Source: Flavobacteriales bacterium UBA7666
GTDB lineage: Bacteria; Bacteroidota; Bacteroidia; Flavobacteriales_D; Crocinitomicaceae
Length of the DNA: 39,099 nt
Direction of reading: 5' to 3'
NCBI GenBank assembly: GCA_002483265.1
Contig: DLHO01000009.1
Location: 1 to 39,099, forward strand
The position numbers and the translations under genes were made by a program. Shown in pieces: positions 1 to 8,975 of the stretch; positions within the stretch are counted from its first letter, which is position 1; the number at the start of each line of letters is the position of its first letter. The notes under the pieces are model-generated. The model did no database searches. It was not told where the DNA came from and saw nothing but the letters and a program-made list of their open reading frames with translations.

Positions 1-30
1 GGGTCGCTGGTTCGAGTCCAGCAGAGGGAG
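1..30 (+). tRNA. 3' end of a tRNA, probably tRNA-Asn (5' part outside the window)
   Basis: A T-arm with loop TTCGAGT (11-17) and 5-bp stem (6-10 with 18-22) is followed by seven acceptor-stem bases (23-29) and discriminator G30. The implied 5' acceptor TCCCTCT and G73 fit bacterial tRNA-Asn, which characteristically begins with T. The anticodon lies outside the window, so identity is inferred. CCA is not encoded. Confidence 0.7.
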
Positions 31-36
31 CTTTAG

Positions 37-64
37 AAAGCCATCACATTGTGATGGCTTTTTT
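37..64 (+). terminator. Rho-independent terminator after the tRNA
   Basis: A 10-bp perfect stem (38-47 with 51-60), 3-nt loop, followed by a T-run. It directly follows the tRNA. Confidence 0.8.
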
Positions 65-79
65 GTGTTTATGATATTT

Positions 80-142
80 CTGGACGAGAAGTTTATCCCG
101 ACTGAAGCGTAGCGGAACGTCGGGGAGTCCAGCAGAGGGAGC
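80..142. repeat. Nested inverted repeat carrying an 18-bp copy of the tRNA 3' end
   Basis: Positions 125-142 repeat the last 18 bp of the tRNA region (14-31) exactly. Just upstream, CCCGAC (97-102) pairs with GTCGGG (119-124), and an outer CTGGAC (80-85) pairs with GTCCAG (127-132). The structure could be a remnant of an integration event at the tRNA, or a palindromic repeat family that captured the tRNA tail. Confidence 0.6.
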
Positions 143-149
143 AAAAGTA

Positions 150-177
150 AAGTCCGATGGAAACATCGGACTTTTTT
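150..177 (+). terminator. Rho-independent terminator
   Basis: A 9-bp stem (151-159 with 164-172) closed by GAAA and followed by six T. With the repeated tRNA tail just before it, the tRNA-plus-terminator arrangement occurs twice in 180 bp. Confidence 0.7.
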
Positions 178-185
178 ATTTTATA

Positions 186-227
186 GGAACAAGTAGGGGC
201 GTAAAATTTTACGCCCCTACTTGTTCC
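186..227. repeat. Perfect 42-bp palindrome
   Basis: Each 21-base half is the exact reverse complement of the other, with no loop (centre GTAAAATTTTAC). It sits 39 bp beyond the stop of the minus-strand gene at 266-721. There is no T-run, so it is more likely a dispersed palindromic element or cruciform than a terminator. Confidence 0.85.
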
Positions 228-265
228 GGATACTTTTCTTCAATTTCTCAAAGCTCTGGAATTTT

Positions 266-721
266 CTATTCCGGTGCGCGCATCCCCACAATCAAATCTT
301 GGTGAATCGTGAAGGAAAAGTTCCCGGTGCGATCCCACATGGTCACCCAACCACTCGATGGTCCGCCGTTGCAAGCACCAAAACGAACATCTGTGTTCCA
401 AATAACCAGGCTCATATTGTTAAATGTGGTTGAGCCGTAAGTTGCACTTGCATTGGTTACCGCAATTTCATAACCCGGTGCCGGACTCACAGGCCATGCC
501 TGAGAGTAGAAAGCAGTATTCCCCGGTGCAATCGTATAACAAACCGTTTCTGAGCTTGAAATAACCTGGGTAGAAATGTTGCGTAAAGAAATCTCGAGAC
601 AGACCGTATAACTACAGCTGCTTCCGGTATTCGTTACCGACCACGTTGGTGTTCCCTTTTGGCTGATTCCTTGAAAAATAACCAATAGGAAAAGGAATGA
701 AAGTAAAAATTGTTTTTTCAT
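266..721 (-). CDS. Small secreted protein of unknown function
   Basis: 151 aa. The N-terminus is a classical Sec signal peptide (MKKQ followed by a run of F, L, V and I, with cleavage probably after GIS-Q near residue 20), so the product should be periplasmic or extracellular. The rest is rich in Ser, Thr, Gly and aromatics, with cysteines in the motif SCSYTVC and two further single cysteines, which suggests a disulfide-stabilised beta fold. I recognise no family. It is a single gene; the 3' side faces the 42-bp palindrome. The start is the ATG at 719-721, placed immediately before the signal peptide. Confidence 0.75.
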   Translation of the reverse strand: MKKQFLLSFLFLLVIFQGISQKGTPTWSVTNTGSSCSYTVCLEISLRNISTQVISSSETVCYTIAPGNTAFYSQAWPVSPAPGYEIAVTNASATYGSTTFNNMSLVIWNTDVRFGACNGGPSSGWVTMWDRTGNFSFTIHQDLIVGMRAPE

Positions 722-904
722 AAGAGTGAATAATGAATAGTGCCTTACTCTGTTTAACCGATTTTCAGGATCCTCGTTGCATCTAATGTAAAAAAAAAAC
801 GATTACATTATCCAAAATAAAAAAGTTGCATCTTTCCCACATCTACGTTCGATTTCTTGGAATCCAGAGTTAGATGACTTAAATTATAGGAAAACCAGTA
901 AGTT

Positions 905-1498
905 ATGACTTTACGAATTGCATCCTTTATAATTTGCTTAACGACAACTTATTCCTTTTCCCAGGGATATTCCGGGAACTTTAAGGTTTCTGATAAAAAT
1001 AGAGTTTATCATTTTACATTATTGGATGGTAAGCTGCAAAATCCCGTTTATACGATTGTTGAAGAAACAGAATACATCAACAGCATGTATCTGGCAGATT
1101 CGAGTGTTCTTTCCGGTATCGATTCCATGACCATCGTCAATGAAAAAGACAGTTTGTTAAAGCAGTTTCTGGGCAACTTTTCAGGAACTTACGCGGAATA
1201 CAACAAGAAGGGAAAGATGGTAGCTGCAAGCTATTATCCGGAATCCACTAATCTGGTTGAAGCTTCTCACGAATTATCAGAAGATCAGCGAATAAATTTT
1301 TATCCGAATGGAAATCCCTATGCCCAGTTTTATCAGAAAAACGGACACCCTTCACGAAGTATCATTTATTTCACCAGAGATGGAGAAGTGGACAAAATAA
1401 TGGATCTATCGAAATATGCTGTTGGCGAAGACGTTTTGATCCAAAATCCCTACGATTTCAGGTTGAGGAGAAAGATGCTCAAAATTGTAATTGAGTAG
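905..1498 (+). CDS. Secreted protein with MORN-2-like repeats (YwqK-like)
   Basis: 197 aa. A short signal peptide ends near SFSQG (about residue 20). The segment INFYPNGNPYAQFYQKNG (about 128-147) has the pattern hhxaxNGxxxxxxxaxxGxxxG typical of MORN-2 repeats in YwqK-type proteins. Similar spacing in the preceding segment (SGTYAEYNKKGKMV) suggests at least two repeats. These proteins are common as secreted paralogs in Bacteroidota, and their function is mostly unknown. Its stop lies close to the start of the YihY gene (32 bp to the preferred ATG), so the two may be co-transcribed. Confidence 0.65.
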   Translation: MTLRIASFIICLTTTYSFSQGYSGNFKVSDKNRVYHFTLLDGKLQNPVYTIVEETEYINSMYLADSSVLSGIDSMTIVNEKDSLLKQFLGNFSGTYAEYNKKGKMVAASYYPESTNLVEASHELSEDQRINFYPNGNPYAQFYQKNGHPSRSIIYFTRDGEVDKIMDLSKYAVGEDVLIQNPYDFRLRRKMLKIVIE

Positions 1499-1529
1499 CC
1501 TGAATTATTGGAGTATAAAACAACAACTT

Positions 1530-2489
1530 ATGCCAAAAAAGAAATCAGTTTTCGTAAATCTTTGGGCAATTACAAAAGCAACTTTTAGCGATTGGTGGAA
1601 AGCGGATCCGTTCCGGCAAAGTGCGGTCGTAGCCTATTACGCTGTCTTTTCCATCCCGGCTTTATTGGTAATCGTGATTGCTGTAGCCGGATTGTTCTTT
1701 GGTGAAGAAGCCGTTCGGGGCGAAGTTTCTAATCAGATAAAAGGCGCACTTGGAAATGAAACGGCCGAATCCATAGAAAGTATTATCGCAAAAGTTTCTG
1801 AAGAAAAGACCTCCGTCATCGCAACGATTATTGGAATAGTGACTTTGATTGTTGGTTCCACAGGAGTATTTACCGAATTGCAGACCTCCCTGAATCAGAT
1901 TTGGGAAGTACAGGTCGTTGCCAAAACAAAATGGCTGAAAACCATCAAGACCAGGTTGTTTTCCTTCGGATTGGTTTTATCATTGGGATTCCTCATGCTC
2001 ATTTCACTGCTGCTTACAACAGGTTTGGAAGCACTGGGAGGAATGATCAAGAGCCGTCTCCCGGACTTTGTACCCTTTTTACTGAAAATCGTGAATTTCA
2101 TCCTCTCCTTTGGAGTAATCACAGCACTCTTCGCATTGATCTTTAAAATCCTGCCTGATGCTAAGATCCGCTTACGCGATGTCTGGGTTGGTGCAATGGT
2201 GACCTCCCTGCTTTTCATACTCGGTAAATTTGGACTGGGAATCTATTTTGCAAAAGCGAATCCGGGATCAGCATACGGAGCAGCCGGTTCCATCGTTTTG
2301 ATCATGCTATGGGTTTCGTATTCGTGTATGATCCTATTCTTCGGTGCCGATTCACCAAGCAGTACGCCACATTCCACGGCCACGAGATCCAGCCTACAGC
2401 CGATTCAGAAATCGTTAAGCAACCCAATCCGAAAACAATATGATGCTAGCGCGAGTGTCACACTCGTGCTGGCTCTTTTTACTAATTAA
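1530..2489 (+). CDS. YihY/BrkB family integral membrane protein with an apparent 3' frameshift
   Basis: The protein has the BrkB/YihY layout: an amphipathic start, a first membrane helix near YYAVFSIPALLVIVIAV, a long loop, a conserved GSTGVFTELQTSLNQIW segment, then several more helices ending in GAAGSIVLIMLWVSYSCMILFFGA. The family normally continues EFTKxYA. Here the frame goes wrong right after FFGA, at about 2349-2350 (GCC GA TTC ACC). Inserting one base restores FTKQYATFHGHE and a stop at 2441-2443, just before the terminator at 2445-2480. The frame as it stands reads through that terminator to 2489. The start at 1530 (MPKKKS) is preferred to 1491, which overlaps the upstream gene. The family is a putative transporter; its function is unsettled. 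Confidence 0.85.
   Translation: MPKKKSVFVNLWAITKATFSDWWKADPFRQSAVVAYYAVFSIPALLVIVIAVAGLFFGEEAVRGEVSNQIKGALGNETAESIESIIAKVSEEKTSVIATIIGIVTLIVGSTGVFTELQTSLNQIWEVQVVAKTKWLKTIKTRLFSFGLVLSLGFLMLISLLLTTGLEALGGMIKSRLPDFVPFLLKIVNFILSFGVITALFALIFKILPDAKIRLRDVWVGAMVTSLLFILGKFGLGIYFAKANPGSAYGAAGSIVLIMLWVSYSCMILFFGADSPSSTPHSTATRSSLQPIQKSLSNPIRKQYDASASVTLVLALFTN
2445..2480 (+). terminator. Terminator overlapped by the frameshifted YihY reading frame
   Basis: A 13-bp stem (2445-2457 with 2461-2473, two G-T pairs), loop TCA, then CTTTTT. It follows directly after the stop codon in the alternative YihY frame (2441-2443), which supports that frame as ancestral. Confidence 0.75.
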
Positions 2490-2590
2490 ATCAAATAACT
2501 TTTCGACAGAATATGCGTTTAGATAATAGATTAAATTGTTTTTTGCCTGAACAATTGATTTATGAAAGAACCATTTTTAAACTTGAATAA

Positions 2591-3208
2591 ATGAACTTAC
2601 CTAAATTTTGTGCCTTAATCGGATTCGTTTTATGTTTCAATTCTGCACAGGCGCAAGAAATGGATAATTCCCGATCCATGAAATGGCTGAATCTACTGGA
2701 AGATGATTGGCCCGATTTTGAACGGGAAGACAGTAAAACAGCCGCAAACGAATTAGTGTTGGAACTGAAGAATGAGATCCGAGAAAACAACGAGTATGTT
2801 GGACATTACAATTACATGCTCTGTGAAATGTATTACTACCTGAAAGAGTATGACAGCTCCATTGTTTACGGAAGAAAAGCATTGGAGACTCATTTTACCA
2901 ACAGCGTTTTTGTTTACCAGAATTTATCGTTTAGTCAACAAAAGAAAATAGATGTTGAGAATACGAAAAAGAGCGAGATGGAAGAACTACGCTCAGCACT
3001 TCTGATGCTTGATACGGTTTTAAACAGAATAGATTCTCCCAAAAAAATTTCAGTAGATGAATACCACCAAATTGAACAATCTATTTATAAAATCGAACGG
3101 ATTACGGGCATTAAGTCTACCGGTAATCACGATCATTTGGGGTTAAAAGAATTTATTCAGTCTGATTACACCAAATGGTTGGTTTGGTACATTGAAAGGA
3201 GAAAATAA
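2591..3208 (+). CDS. Secreted helical protein, possibly TPR-like
   Basis: 205 aa. The signal peptide ends in NSAQAQE (about residue 21), a typical signal peptidase I site. The remainder is acidic and helical. The segment around residues 75-100 (YNYMLCEMYYYLKEYDSSIVYGRKAL) resembles a single tetratricopeptide-like helix pair. No catalytic motif is visible. Its 3' end is 40 bp before the lipoprotein gene at 3249, so the two may form a small transcription unit. Family not recognised. Confidence 0.65.
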   Translation: MNLPKFCALIGFVLCFNSAQAQEMDNSRSMKWLNLLEDDWPDFEREDSKTAANELVLELKNEIRENNEYVGHYNYMLCEMYYYLKEYDSSIVYGRKALETHFTNSVFVYQNLSFSQQKKIDVENTKKSEMEELRSALLMLDTVLNRIDSPKKISVDEYHQIEQSIYKIERITGIKSTGNHDHLGLKEFIQSDYTKWLVWYIERRK

Positions 3209-3248
3209 TTGTAATTTACCAGCTGATCAAATAACCAAAATACTAGAA

Positions 3249-3680
3249 ATGAAAACGTTCTTACAATTCCCCCGTTTTTTCATCCTGATTCTTTCTTTTG
3301 CTTTCATGATTGGATGTACAACAAAAGAAAATCTGGTTGTTCACTCAGCAGATGCTTGCGAGGAAGTCCGTCTTTTCCTGCAAGAGAATAGAAAGAAAGG
3401 TCATGATGATATTCTGGAGGAATATTTTATCCATAAAGTTCCGGAAAATGATGAATTGAAGCAAGCCTTATACAACTACTTAGATAAGATAAAAGATTTC
3501 AGGACTGATCAGGCAAAATGCGATGCTGAGATAGATTCAACACAGAAGGAATTCACCACGGTTGTGATCAGTAATTCCAAAAAGAGTCTAAAATTTCGAC
3601 TTCAAAAACAAAAAGGTGTTTTTAAGATCAAAAACTGCATCCCTTTGAAAAAAGGTGATCGGATTATTGGTTGGGTTTAA
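3249..3680 (+). CDS. Putative lipoprotein of unknown function
   Basis: 143 aa from the ATG at 3249. This start is chosen because it places a lipoprotein signal directly at the N-terminus: a hydrophobic core ending in FMIGC (lipobox Cys near residue 21). The longer frame from 3192 would overlap the upstream gene and bury the signal. The mature part is charged, with a second half (about 95-143) that looks like a small beta domain ending in KKGDRIIGW. No family recognised; expected in the cell envelope. Confidence 0.6.
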   Translation: MKTFLQFPRFFILILSFAFMIGCTTKENLVVHSADACEEVRLFLQENRKKGHDDILEEYFIHKVPENDELKQALYNYLDKIKDFRTDQAKCDAEIDSTQKEFTTVVISNSKKSLKFRLQKQKGVFKIKNCIPLKKGDRIIGWV

Positions 3681-3762
3681 AGACAATTTGGAAATAATGC
3701 ATCCATTAATTTTATCGGAATTGGAATAGTGTTGATTGGATTAACGCTATTTACATATTTAT

Positions 3763-5313
3763 CTAAGGATTATGACTCAGCCAATCCTTCCGCAATTTCT
3801 GCTGCTCCGCACTCGGATTCTCCAATTCCGAAATCTTTCCATTTTCCAATTTCAGCCCCGCTTTCAATAACAATTCTTCCAACGGAAGTACTTCCGTGCC
3901 CTGGATGTAGTTGGAAGTAAACTCCTTCAGTTCCGGGAATCCACTTACAATCACCATTTCAGAAAAGAATTGGTCGTCTTCAAAAGGTTTTCCGTTATAA
4001 TGTTTGGTTAAATCGAGCACCAAATCCTTCGCTCCGTATTCTCCGTCGGATAATTCACGCAATTTCAGATCCAGACACAAATTGATCAGTGCTCCTTTCA
4101 GATACACGTTGTAATATTGATCCTGCATTTCCATCGGATGAAGACTTAAATCAGTTATTGCCAGCTTCGCATCGAATTGATTCATAGATGCTATTTTTTC
4201 CTCCACAATTTTGTAAAACTCCTTTTCGGAACGCAATCCGGTTTTTATGGGCATGTGCATGGTGAAATATTCAGTCATTCCTTCATAAAGCCACAGATGT
4301 TTCGAGAATTTCGGTTCATTGTAATCGTAGTTTTCGATTTCTTCCGAATGCAAACCCAAGGGCATCAACGTGTGAAAAAACTCGTGACTGGCAATCCCAT
4401 AGATATTCTGACGAATTGTTTCAATATCCAAAGGCATGTAGAGTAAGATTAAAGTCGAATTGGAATGTTCCAAACCATCACCGATCAGATGATTGCGATT
4501 TGGAGCCAGACTGTGATAGATTAGAAAAGTGTAGTGATCCACCGGCAGTTTATTATTTAGGTATTTCGCCTGACTGATCAAAAGTGGTCGGATGTACTCC
4601 GCAATGTCTTTCGAAATGTGTTTCCCTGAGGTGGAATAACAGGCAACTTCTACCGAGATTCCGGGTAAGTTCATAATCGTAGTGTCCGGCAAAGCATACA
4701 AAATCGGGTTGTCTACCAATTGATGGTAATTCTCCGCAACAAAAACATCCTGATTTGGCTTCACTGTTTTTTTCAAACTGGTAGCAGGATATAAATTGAT
4801 TCCCTTTCGGATATTCACTTCGATTGGGTGGTTGATATGTCCACGGAAATACCCGAAAAGACTGTTTGGAGTAATTACAAATGAACTATCGCTAAATGAG
4901 CTGGCTGCAGATCGGTAAAAACCAGTTATCATTTTGTCATCAAAAGCTTCCCAGGCATCATCTACCAGATAGGAAACCCGCGCAATCCGTTTGGCATCAA
5001 AAACCTTCCACGAATTCATGTCCGGATGTTCCGTTTTTAGTTTCTTTCCCTTTTTGTCGAAGACCTCGAATGATGAAATGTATTGCCCGAAGTTCATTGC
5101 ACCATAAATTCCGGGAATGATCTTCGGAAAACAATAGGTGAGTGTATCTTCAGAAAATCCACCGATTTTTAAATGAACAGCTAATTTGTCTGTTGAAAGA
5201 TCTTTCAAACTTGTCTCATACCGATAGGTAATTTGTGCGTTAATTGATTGACTCAACCCGGCGCAAAGCGCAAAAAGGAAGATAAGAAGAGCGGCTCTTT
5301 TCATATGTTTCAT
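3763..5313 (-). CDS. M61-family metallopeptidase (glycyl-aminopeptidase-like), secreted
   Basis: 516 aa from the ATG at 5313 (another ATG at 5304 gives an equally good signal peptide, MKRAALLIFLFALCAG). The zinc-binding motif HEFFH lies near residue 308, with the third ligand expected in the following LYEGMTEYF segment (about 340-350). This HExxH plus downstream EGxTEY(F) arrangement defines family M61. The N-terminal 280 residues form the beta-rich domain usual for the family. I see no obvious C-terminal PDZ domain. It probably acts in the periplasm or outside the cell on peptides. It is a lone gene, divergent from the catalase gene. Confidence 0.85.
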   Translation of the reverse strand: MKHMKRAALLIFLFALCAGLSQSINAQITYRYETSLKDLSTDKLAVHLKIGGFSEDTLTYCFPKIIPGIYGAMNFGQYISSFEVFDKKGKKLKTEHPDMNSWKVFDAKRIARVSYLVDDAWEAFDDKMITGFYRSAASSFSDSSFVITPNSLFGYFRGHINHPIEVNIRKGINLYPATSLKKTVKPNQDVFVAENYHQLVDNPILYALPDTTIMNLPGISVEVACYSTSGKHISKDIAEYIRPLLISQAKYLNNKLPVDHYTFLIYHSLAPNRNHLIGDGLEHSNSTLILLYMPLDIETIRQNIYGIASHEFFHTLMPLGLHSEEIENYDYNEPKFSKHLWLYEGMTEYFTMHMPIKTGLRSEKEFYKIVEEKIASMNQFDAKLAITDLSLHPMEMQDQYYNVYLKGALINLCLDLKLRELSDGEYGAKDLVLDLTKHYNGKPFEDDQFFSEMVIVSGFPELKEFTSNYIQGTEVLPLEELLLKAGLKLENGKISELENPSAEQQKLRKDWLSHNP

Positions 5314-5480
5314 TTGATATCTGAATCTAAGACTGTTTGGCAGGTTAAAAGTTACTTTTAAAGATACAACATACGGGTGCAAATATCCAATTCTCCTTTG
5401 TTTTCCTTGTCATAATTCGTAACTTACTTCCGCAAGAGAACAACACTCATTTATACTATTTATAACCAAACACGAGATTT

Positions 5481-6980
5481 ATGGCAGCAGATAAGAAAAG
5501 ATTGACCACAGCTTCGGGCAAACCTTACGTGGAAGATGAGAATTCAATGAGCGTTGGTGCGCGCGGGCCACTTTTACTGCAAGATTTCATTCTGCATGAG
5601 AAAATGGCTCACTTTAATCGTGAACGAATTCCTGAACGTGTAGTTCATGCAAAAGGATCGGGGGCATTCGGAACATTTACGGTAACCCATGATATTTCGA
5701 AATACACGAAAGCGAAAATCTTCAATAAAATTGGAAAAGAAACCAAAGTCTTTGTGCGTTTTTCAACCGTTGGGGGTGAAAAGGGGAGTGCAGATACCGA
5801 AAGGGATCCGCGCGGTTTCGCAGTGAAATTCTACACGGAAGATGGAAACTGGGATTTGGTAGGAAACAATACGCCGGTTTTCTTTATCAAAGACCCGAAG
5901 AAGTTTTCCGATTTTATTCATACCCAAAAACGCGATCCGAGAACCAATTGTAAAAGTCCGACAATGATGTGGGATTTCTGGAGTTTGAATCCGGAGAGTC
6001 TGCATCAGGTACTAATTTTAATGAGTGATCGTGGAACGCCGCACGGTTACAGACATATGCATGGTTTCGGTTCGCATACTTTCAGTATGATCAATGCTCA
6101 AAACGAACGCGTATGGGTGAAATTCCACTTCAAAGTGATGCAGGGAGTCAAAAATTTCATCAGTCCCGACGCAGCTGAAATGAAAGGGAAAGATCCGGAT
6201 TTTGCACAGCGCGATTTAGTAGATGCAATCGATCGGAAAGATTTTCCAAAATGGGCCTTGAAAATTCAGGTCATGACAGATGAACAAGCCAAGCAATTCC
6301 CTTTCAATCCGTTTGACCTAACTAAAGTATGGCCACACGGTGATTTTCCATTAATTGATGTGGGTGTCATGGAACTGAATCAGGTTCCTAAGAATTTCTT
6401 TGCGGAGGTAGAACAAAGTGCTTTTGCGCCAGCACATGTGGTTGACGGAATTGGTTATTCGCACGACAAAATGCTGCAAGGGCGTTTGTTGTCTTATCCG
6501 GATGCACATCGGTATCGCTTAGGAGTGAATTATGAGCAGATTCCTGTAAACAAATGTCCATACATGGTAGCAAATTACGAACGGGATGGAATGATGACGG
6601 TAAATGGCAATCAGGAAGACGCACCGAATTACAATCCGAATAGTTTTGATGAGATCGAAATCGATCAGGCATACAAAGAACCACCCATTCAATTAGACAG
6701 CACATTAGCTGACTGGTATGATCGAAACGGAGCAAATGACAACGATCATTATACGCAACCGGGATTACTATTCACCAAAGCCATGAACGATTACGACCGG
6801 CACAATCTGGTGTCAAATATTGTAGAGGCCATGAGTGGAATTGAAGGCCCGAAAAAAGACCTGATTATCAATCGGCAATTGTGTCATTTCTTTCGTGCGA
6901 ACCCAAATTTGGGAACCGCTGTTGCAAAAGGATTGAATGTAGATCTGGATGCAGTCATGAAGGCTCTGAAACACGAGTAA
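5481..6980 (+). CDS. katA: Monofunctional haem catalase
   Basis: 499 aa, the small-subunit catalase size. It converts hydrogen peroxide to water and oxygen in the cytoplasm. Visible family residues: distal His56 (RVVHAKGSGAFG), the catalytic Asn segment LVGNNTPVFF (about 126-135), and the proximal haem ligand Tyr339 in RLLSYPDAHRYRLG. No signal peptide. It is flanked by its own terminator and by the divergent M61 gene, so it is probably monocistronic. The specific name katA is by class resemblance only. Confidence 0.95.
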   Translation: MAADKKRLTTASGKPYVEDENSMSVGARGPLLLQDFILHEKMAHFNRERIPERVVHAKGSGAFGTFTVTHDISKYTKAKIFNKIGKETKVFVRFSTVGGEKGSADTERDPRGFAVKFYTEDGNWDLVGNNTPVFFIKDPKKFSDFIHTQKRDPRTNCKSPTMMWDFWSLNPESLHQVLILMSDRGTPHGYRHMHGFGSHTFSMINAQNERVWVKFHFKVMQGVKNFISPDAAEMKGKDPDFAQRDLVDAIDRKDFPKWALKIQVMTDEQAKQFPFNPFDLTKVWPHGDFPLIDVGVMELNQVPKNFFAEVEQSAFAPAHVVDGIGYSHDKMLQGRLLSYPDAHRYRLGVNYEQIPVNKCPYMVANYERDGMMTVNGNQEDAPNYNPNSFDEIEIDQAYKEPPIQLDSTLADWYDRNGANDNDHYTQPGLLFTKAMNDYDRHNLVSNIVEAMSGIEGPKKDLIINRQLCHFFRANPNLGTAVAKGLNVDLDAVMKALKHE

Positions 6981-7005
6981 TAGTATTTAATTGATATATC
7001 CTGTT

Positions 7006-7034
7006 GGGACGCGATGCTTCGCGTCCCTTTTTTT
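7006..7034 (+). terminator. Terminator of the catalase gene
   Basis: A 9-bp GC-rich stem (7006-7014 with 7019-7027) and seven T. It starts 25 bp after the catalase stop. Confidence 0.85.
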
Positions 7035-7516
7035 GTATCCCCAAATTTTCATGTTTATATAAAATACAAACCCCCGATGAATATTCTCCATCGGGGGCGT
7101 AGCTACCACACGTACTTCACTATCAACCTGTACATGTATTACCTCTAAATTAAACCTAAACTGAAACCTAAACTAACCTAATTGTTACCTAACTTATAGC
7201 GTTATGATTGATAGTACGCTCTTAATAATTTTTCTTCATAATCTTCAATGTCGCAACAGGTGGCCTTAGGAATTTTGTAATTCAAACCCACTATACCATC
7301 ATTCCTAAGTCTACACTATTGCAAGATCTTTCGGAGCATTTCGTATGTTTGTGGAGCGGGTTCCAAAAATGGAACCTTGCTACCACATCGAACGGAAATA
7401 TTCCTTATAACTCAAGTTCTATATTTCAAATCTTTTAGTCACTTGCTTTGAAATCGATTTTTCAAAAGTGATTTTCTTGCATATACTATTATAAAGAACG
7501 TGCCAAAGGAGGATAA
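7035..7516. other. Intergenic region with a 9-bp inverted repeat, no gene recognised
   Basis: A hairpin of CCCCCGATG (7071-7079) with its complement (7089-7097) lies near the left side. Direct repeats of AAACCTAAACT occur at 7152-7162 and 7164-7174. No convincing reading frame on either strand. It separates two convergent units. Confidence 0.5.
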
Positions 7517-7547
7517 AACAAAAAAACCGTTGATTATCAACGGTTTT
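7517..7547 (-). terminator. Terminator of the two-component operon
   Basis: A 10-bp stem (7524-7533 with 7537-7546). On the minus strand it is followed by seven T. It lies about 60 bp beyond the response-regulator stop. Confidence 0.8.
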
Positions 7548-7564
7548 AGGAATGGCACAATTTC

Positions 7565-7604
7565 AAAATATTTTCAAAATGAAAAAAATATTTTCAAAAT
7601 GAAA
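7565..7604. repeat. Two perfect tandem copies of a 20-bp AT-rich unit
   Basis: Units at 7565-7584 and 7585-7604 are identical. They abut the stop codon of the response regulator, between the gene and its terminator. Confidence 0.85.
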
Positions 7605-7606
7605 AA

Positions 7607-8965
7607 TTAATCGTCATCTTCTTCTTTCAGCATGCGATAAATAGTCGTTTGACCGATATCTAATTTATCAGCAACTAATTTTGTGTTATTGTTGTATTTG
7701 TCCAAAAACAATTGAACAATTCTTCGATTATAAGCTCTCAAACTCATTTCTTCCGCAATAATCCCTGAAAGAATATCTGCACTTGCTACAACGATATCAT
7801 CGGCGTCAATTACATCGTTCATAGACATCACAGAAGCTAATTCAATCACTGATTTTAATTCACGCACATTTCCCGGCCACGGATAAGCTAATAGTTTGTT
7901 CTGAGCCGCCGGACTGAGTTTCTTTACCGACATGCCATTTTCTTTACAAAAACGCTCCACAAAGCTTTTACTCATCAGCAAAGTGTCTTTTTCGCGTTCA
8001 CGGAGTGGTGGCAATTCGATTGGAAGACCAAATAAACGATAGTAGAGATCTTCCCGGAAAGCACCGGATTTTACTTCCTGGAGCAAGTTTTTATGCGTTG
8101 CAACAATGATGCGGCAGTTGAATTTATAGATCTTGTTTCCTCCCACACGCGTAATTTCACGTTCCTGAAGTGCGCGTAAGAGTTTTGCCTGGAAAACAGG
8201 ATCCAATTCTGCAATTTCATCTAAAAACAAAGTCCCGCCGTCTGCTTCTTCAAATTTCCCGATGCGTGTTTGATTCGCTCCCGTAAACGATCCTTTTTCA
8301 TGACCGAATAATTCACTTTCAAACAATTCTTTCGGGATAGCTGCCACGTTAATAGCAACGAAAGGTTTGTCTTTGTAAATGGAATTGTAATGAATAGCTT
8401 TTGCAATAACTTCCTTTCCGGTTCCTGTTTCTCCGGTAATAGAAACAGTAATATTGTTGGAAACGGCCTTTTGCAATAACATGAAAATATGCTGCATCTT
8501 GCTGCTCTGACCAATGATCGTATCGCTGAAATTGTATTTTGTTTGAACCTCTTTCTCTAACTTTTCGATCTTCTTTAAAAGTTTTGTTTGGTTCTGTGCA
8601 TTTGCCAATGTATTCAACAAGCGATTTCGAAGATCATTCCCTTTTACGATGTAGTCATAGGCTCCTAATTTGAGCAGGCTTACTGCTGTTTCAATTTCTT
8701 CCTGTTCTGAAATAACGATCACTTGTGTTCCGGGACACAAGGCTTTTATTTTTTCTAGAAGTTCTTCCCCTGAAATATCCGGCAAGCGATAATCCATGGT
8801 GATCAGATCAGGAACATCATCGTTCAAACGACTCAACAATTCTTTTCCGGTTGAAAAGGCTTCTGTTTCATAATCCGGATTCAACGAAACAGTATGTACC
8901 AATAGTTTTTGATACCAATCGTTGTCTTCGACTATAAAGATGCGTTGTGTAACCCCGGTTTCCAT
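7607..8965 (-). CDS. NtrC-family sigma-54-dependent response regulator
   Basis: 452 aa. Order of domains: receiver (about 8-120, phospho-acceptor Asp58 in MDYRLPD, conserved Lys109), a coiled linker, a sigma-54 activator AAA+ domain (Walker A GETGTGKE 178-185, the sigma-54 contact loop GSFTGA 225-230, Walker B LFLDE 246-250), and a C-terminal Fis-type helix-turn-helix (about 408-448). It should activate sigma-54 promoters once phosphorylated, most likely by the hybrid kinase encoded 10 bp upstream in the same operon. Confidence 0.93.
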   Translation of the reverse strand: METGVTQRIFIVEDNDWYQKLLVHTVSLNPDYETEAFSTGKELLSRLNDDVPDLITMDYRLPDISGEELLEKIKALCPGTQVIVISEQEEIETAVSLLKLGAYDYIVKGNDLRNRLLNTLANAQNQTKLLKKIEKLEKEVQTKYNFSDTIIGQSSKMQHIFMLLQKAVSNNITVSITGETGTGKEVIAKAIHYNSIYKDKPFVAINVAAIPKELFESELFGHEKGSFTGANQTRIGKFEEADGGTLFLDEIAELDPVFQAKLLRALQEREITRVGGNKIYKFNCRIIVATHKNLLQEVKSGAFREDLYYRLFGLPIELPPLREREKDTLLMSKSFVERFCKENGMSVKKLSPAAQNKLLAYPWPGNVRELKSVIELASVMSMNDVIDADDIVVASADILSGIIAEEMSLRAYNRRIVQLFLDKYNNNTKLVADKLDIGQTTIYRMLKEEDDD

Positions 8966-8975
8966 AATGATATAC

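Noticed and set aside
120..142. A second tRNA gene
   Set aside because: Only the last 18 bp of a tRNA are present; the T-loop and the rest of the cloverleaf are missing.
7035..7516. A gene in the catalase/regulator gap
   Set aside because: All frames are short, without start context or plausible protein composition.
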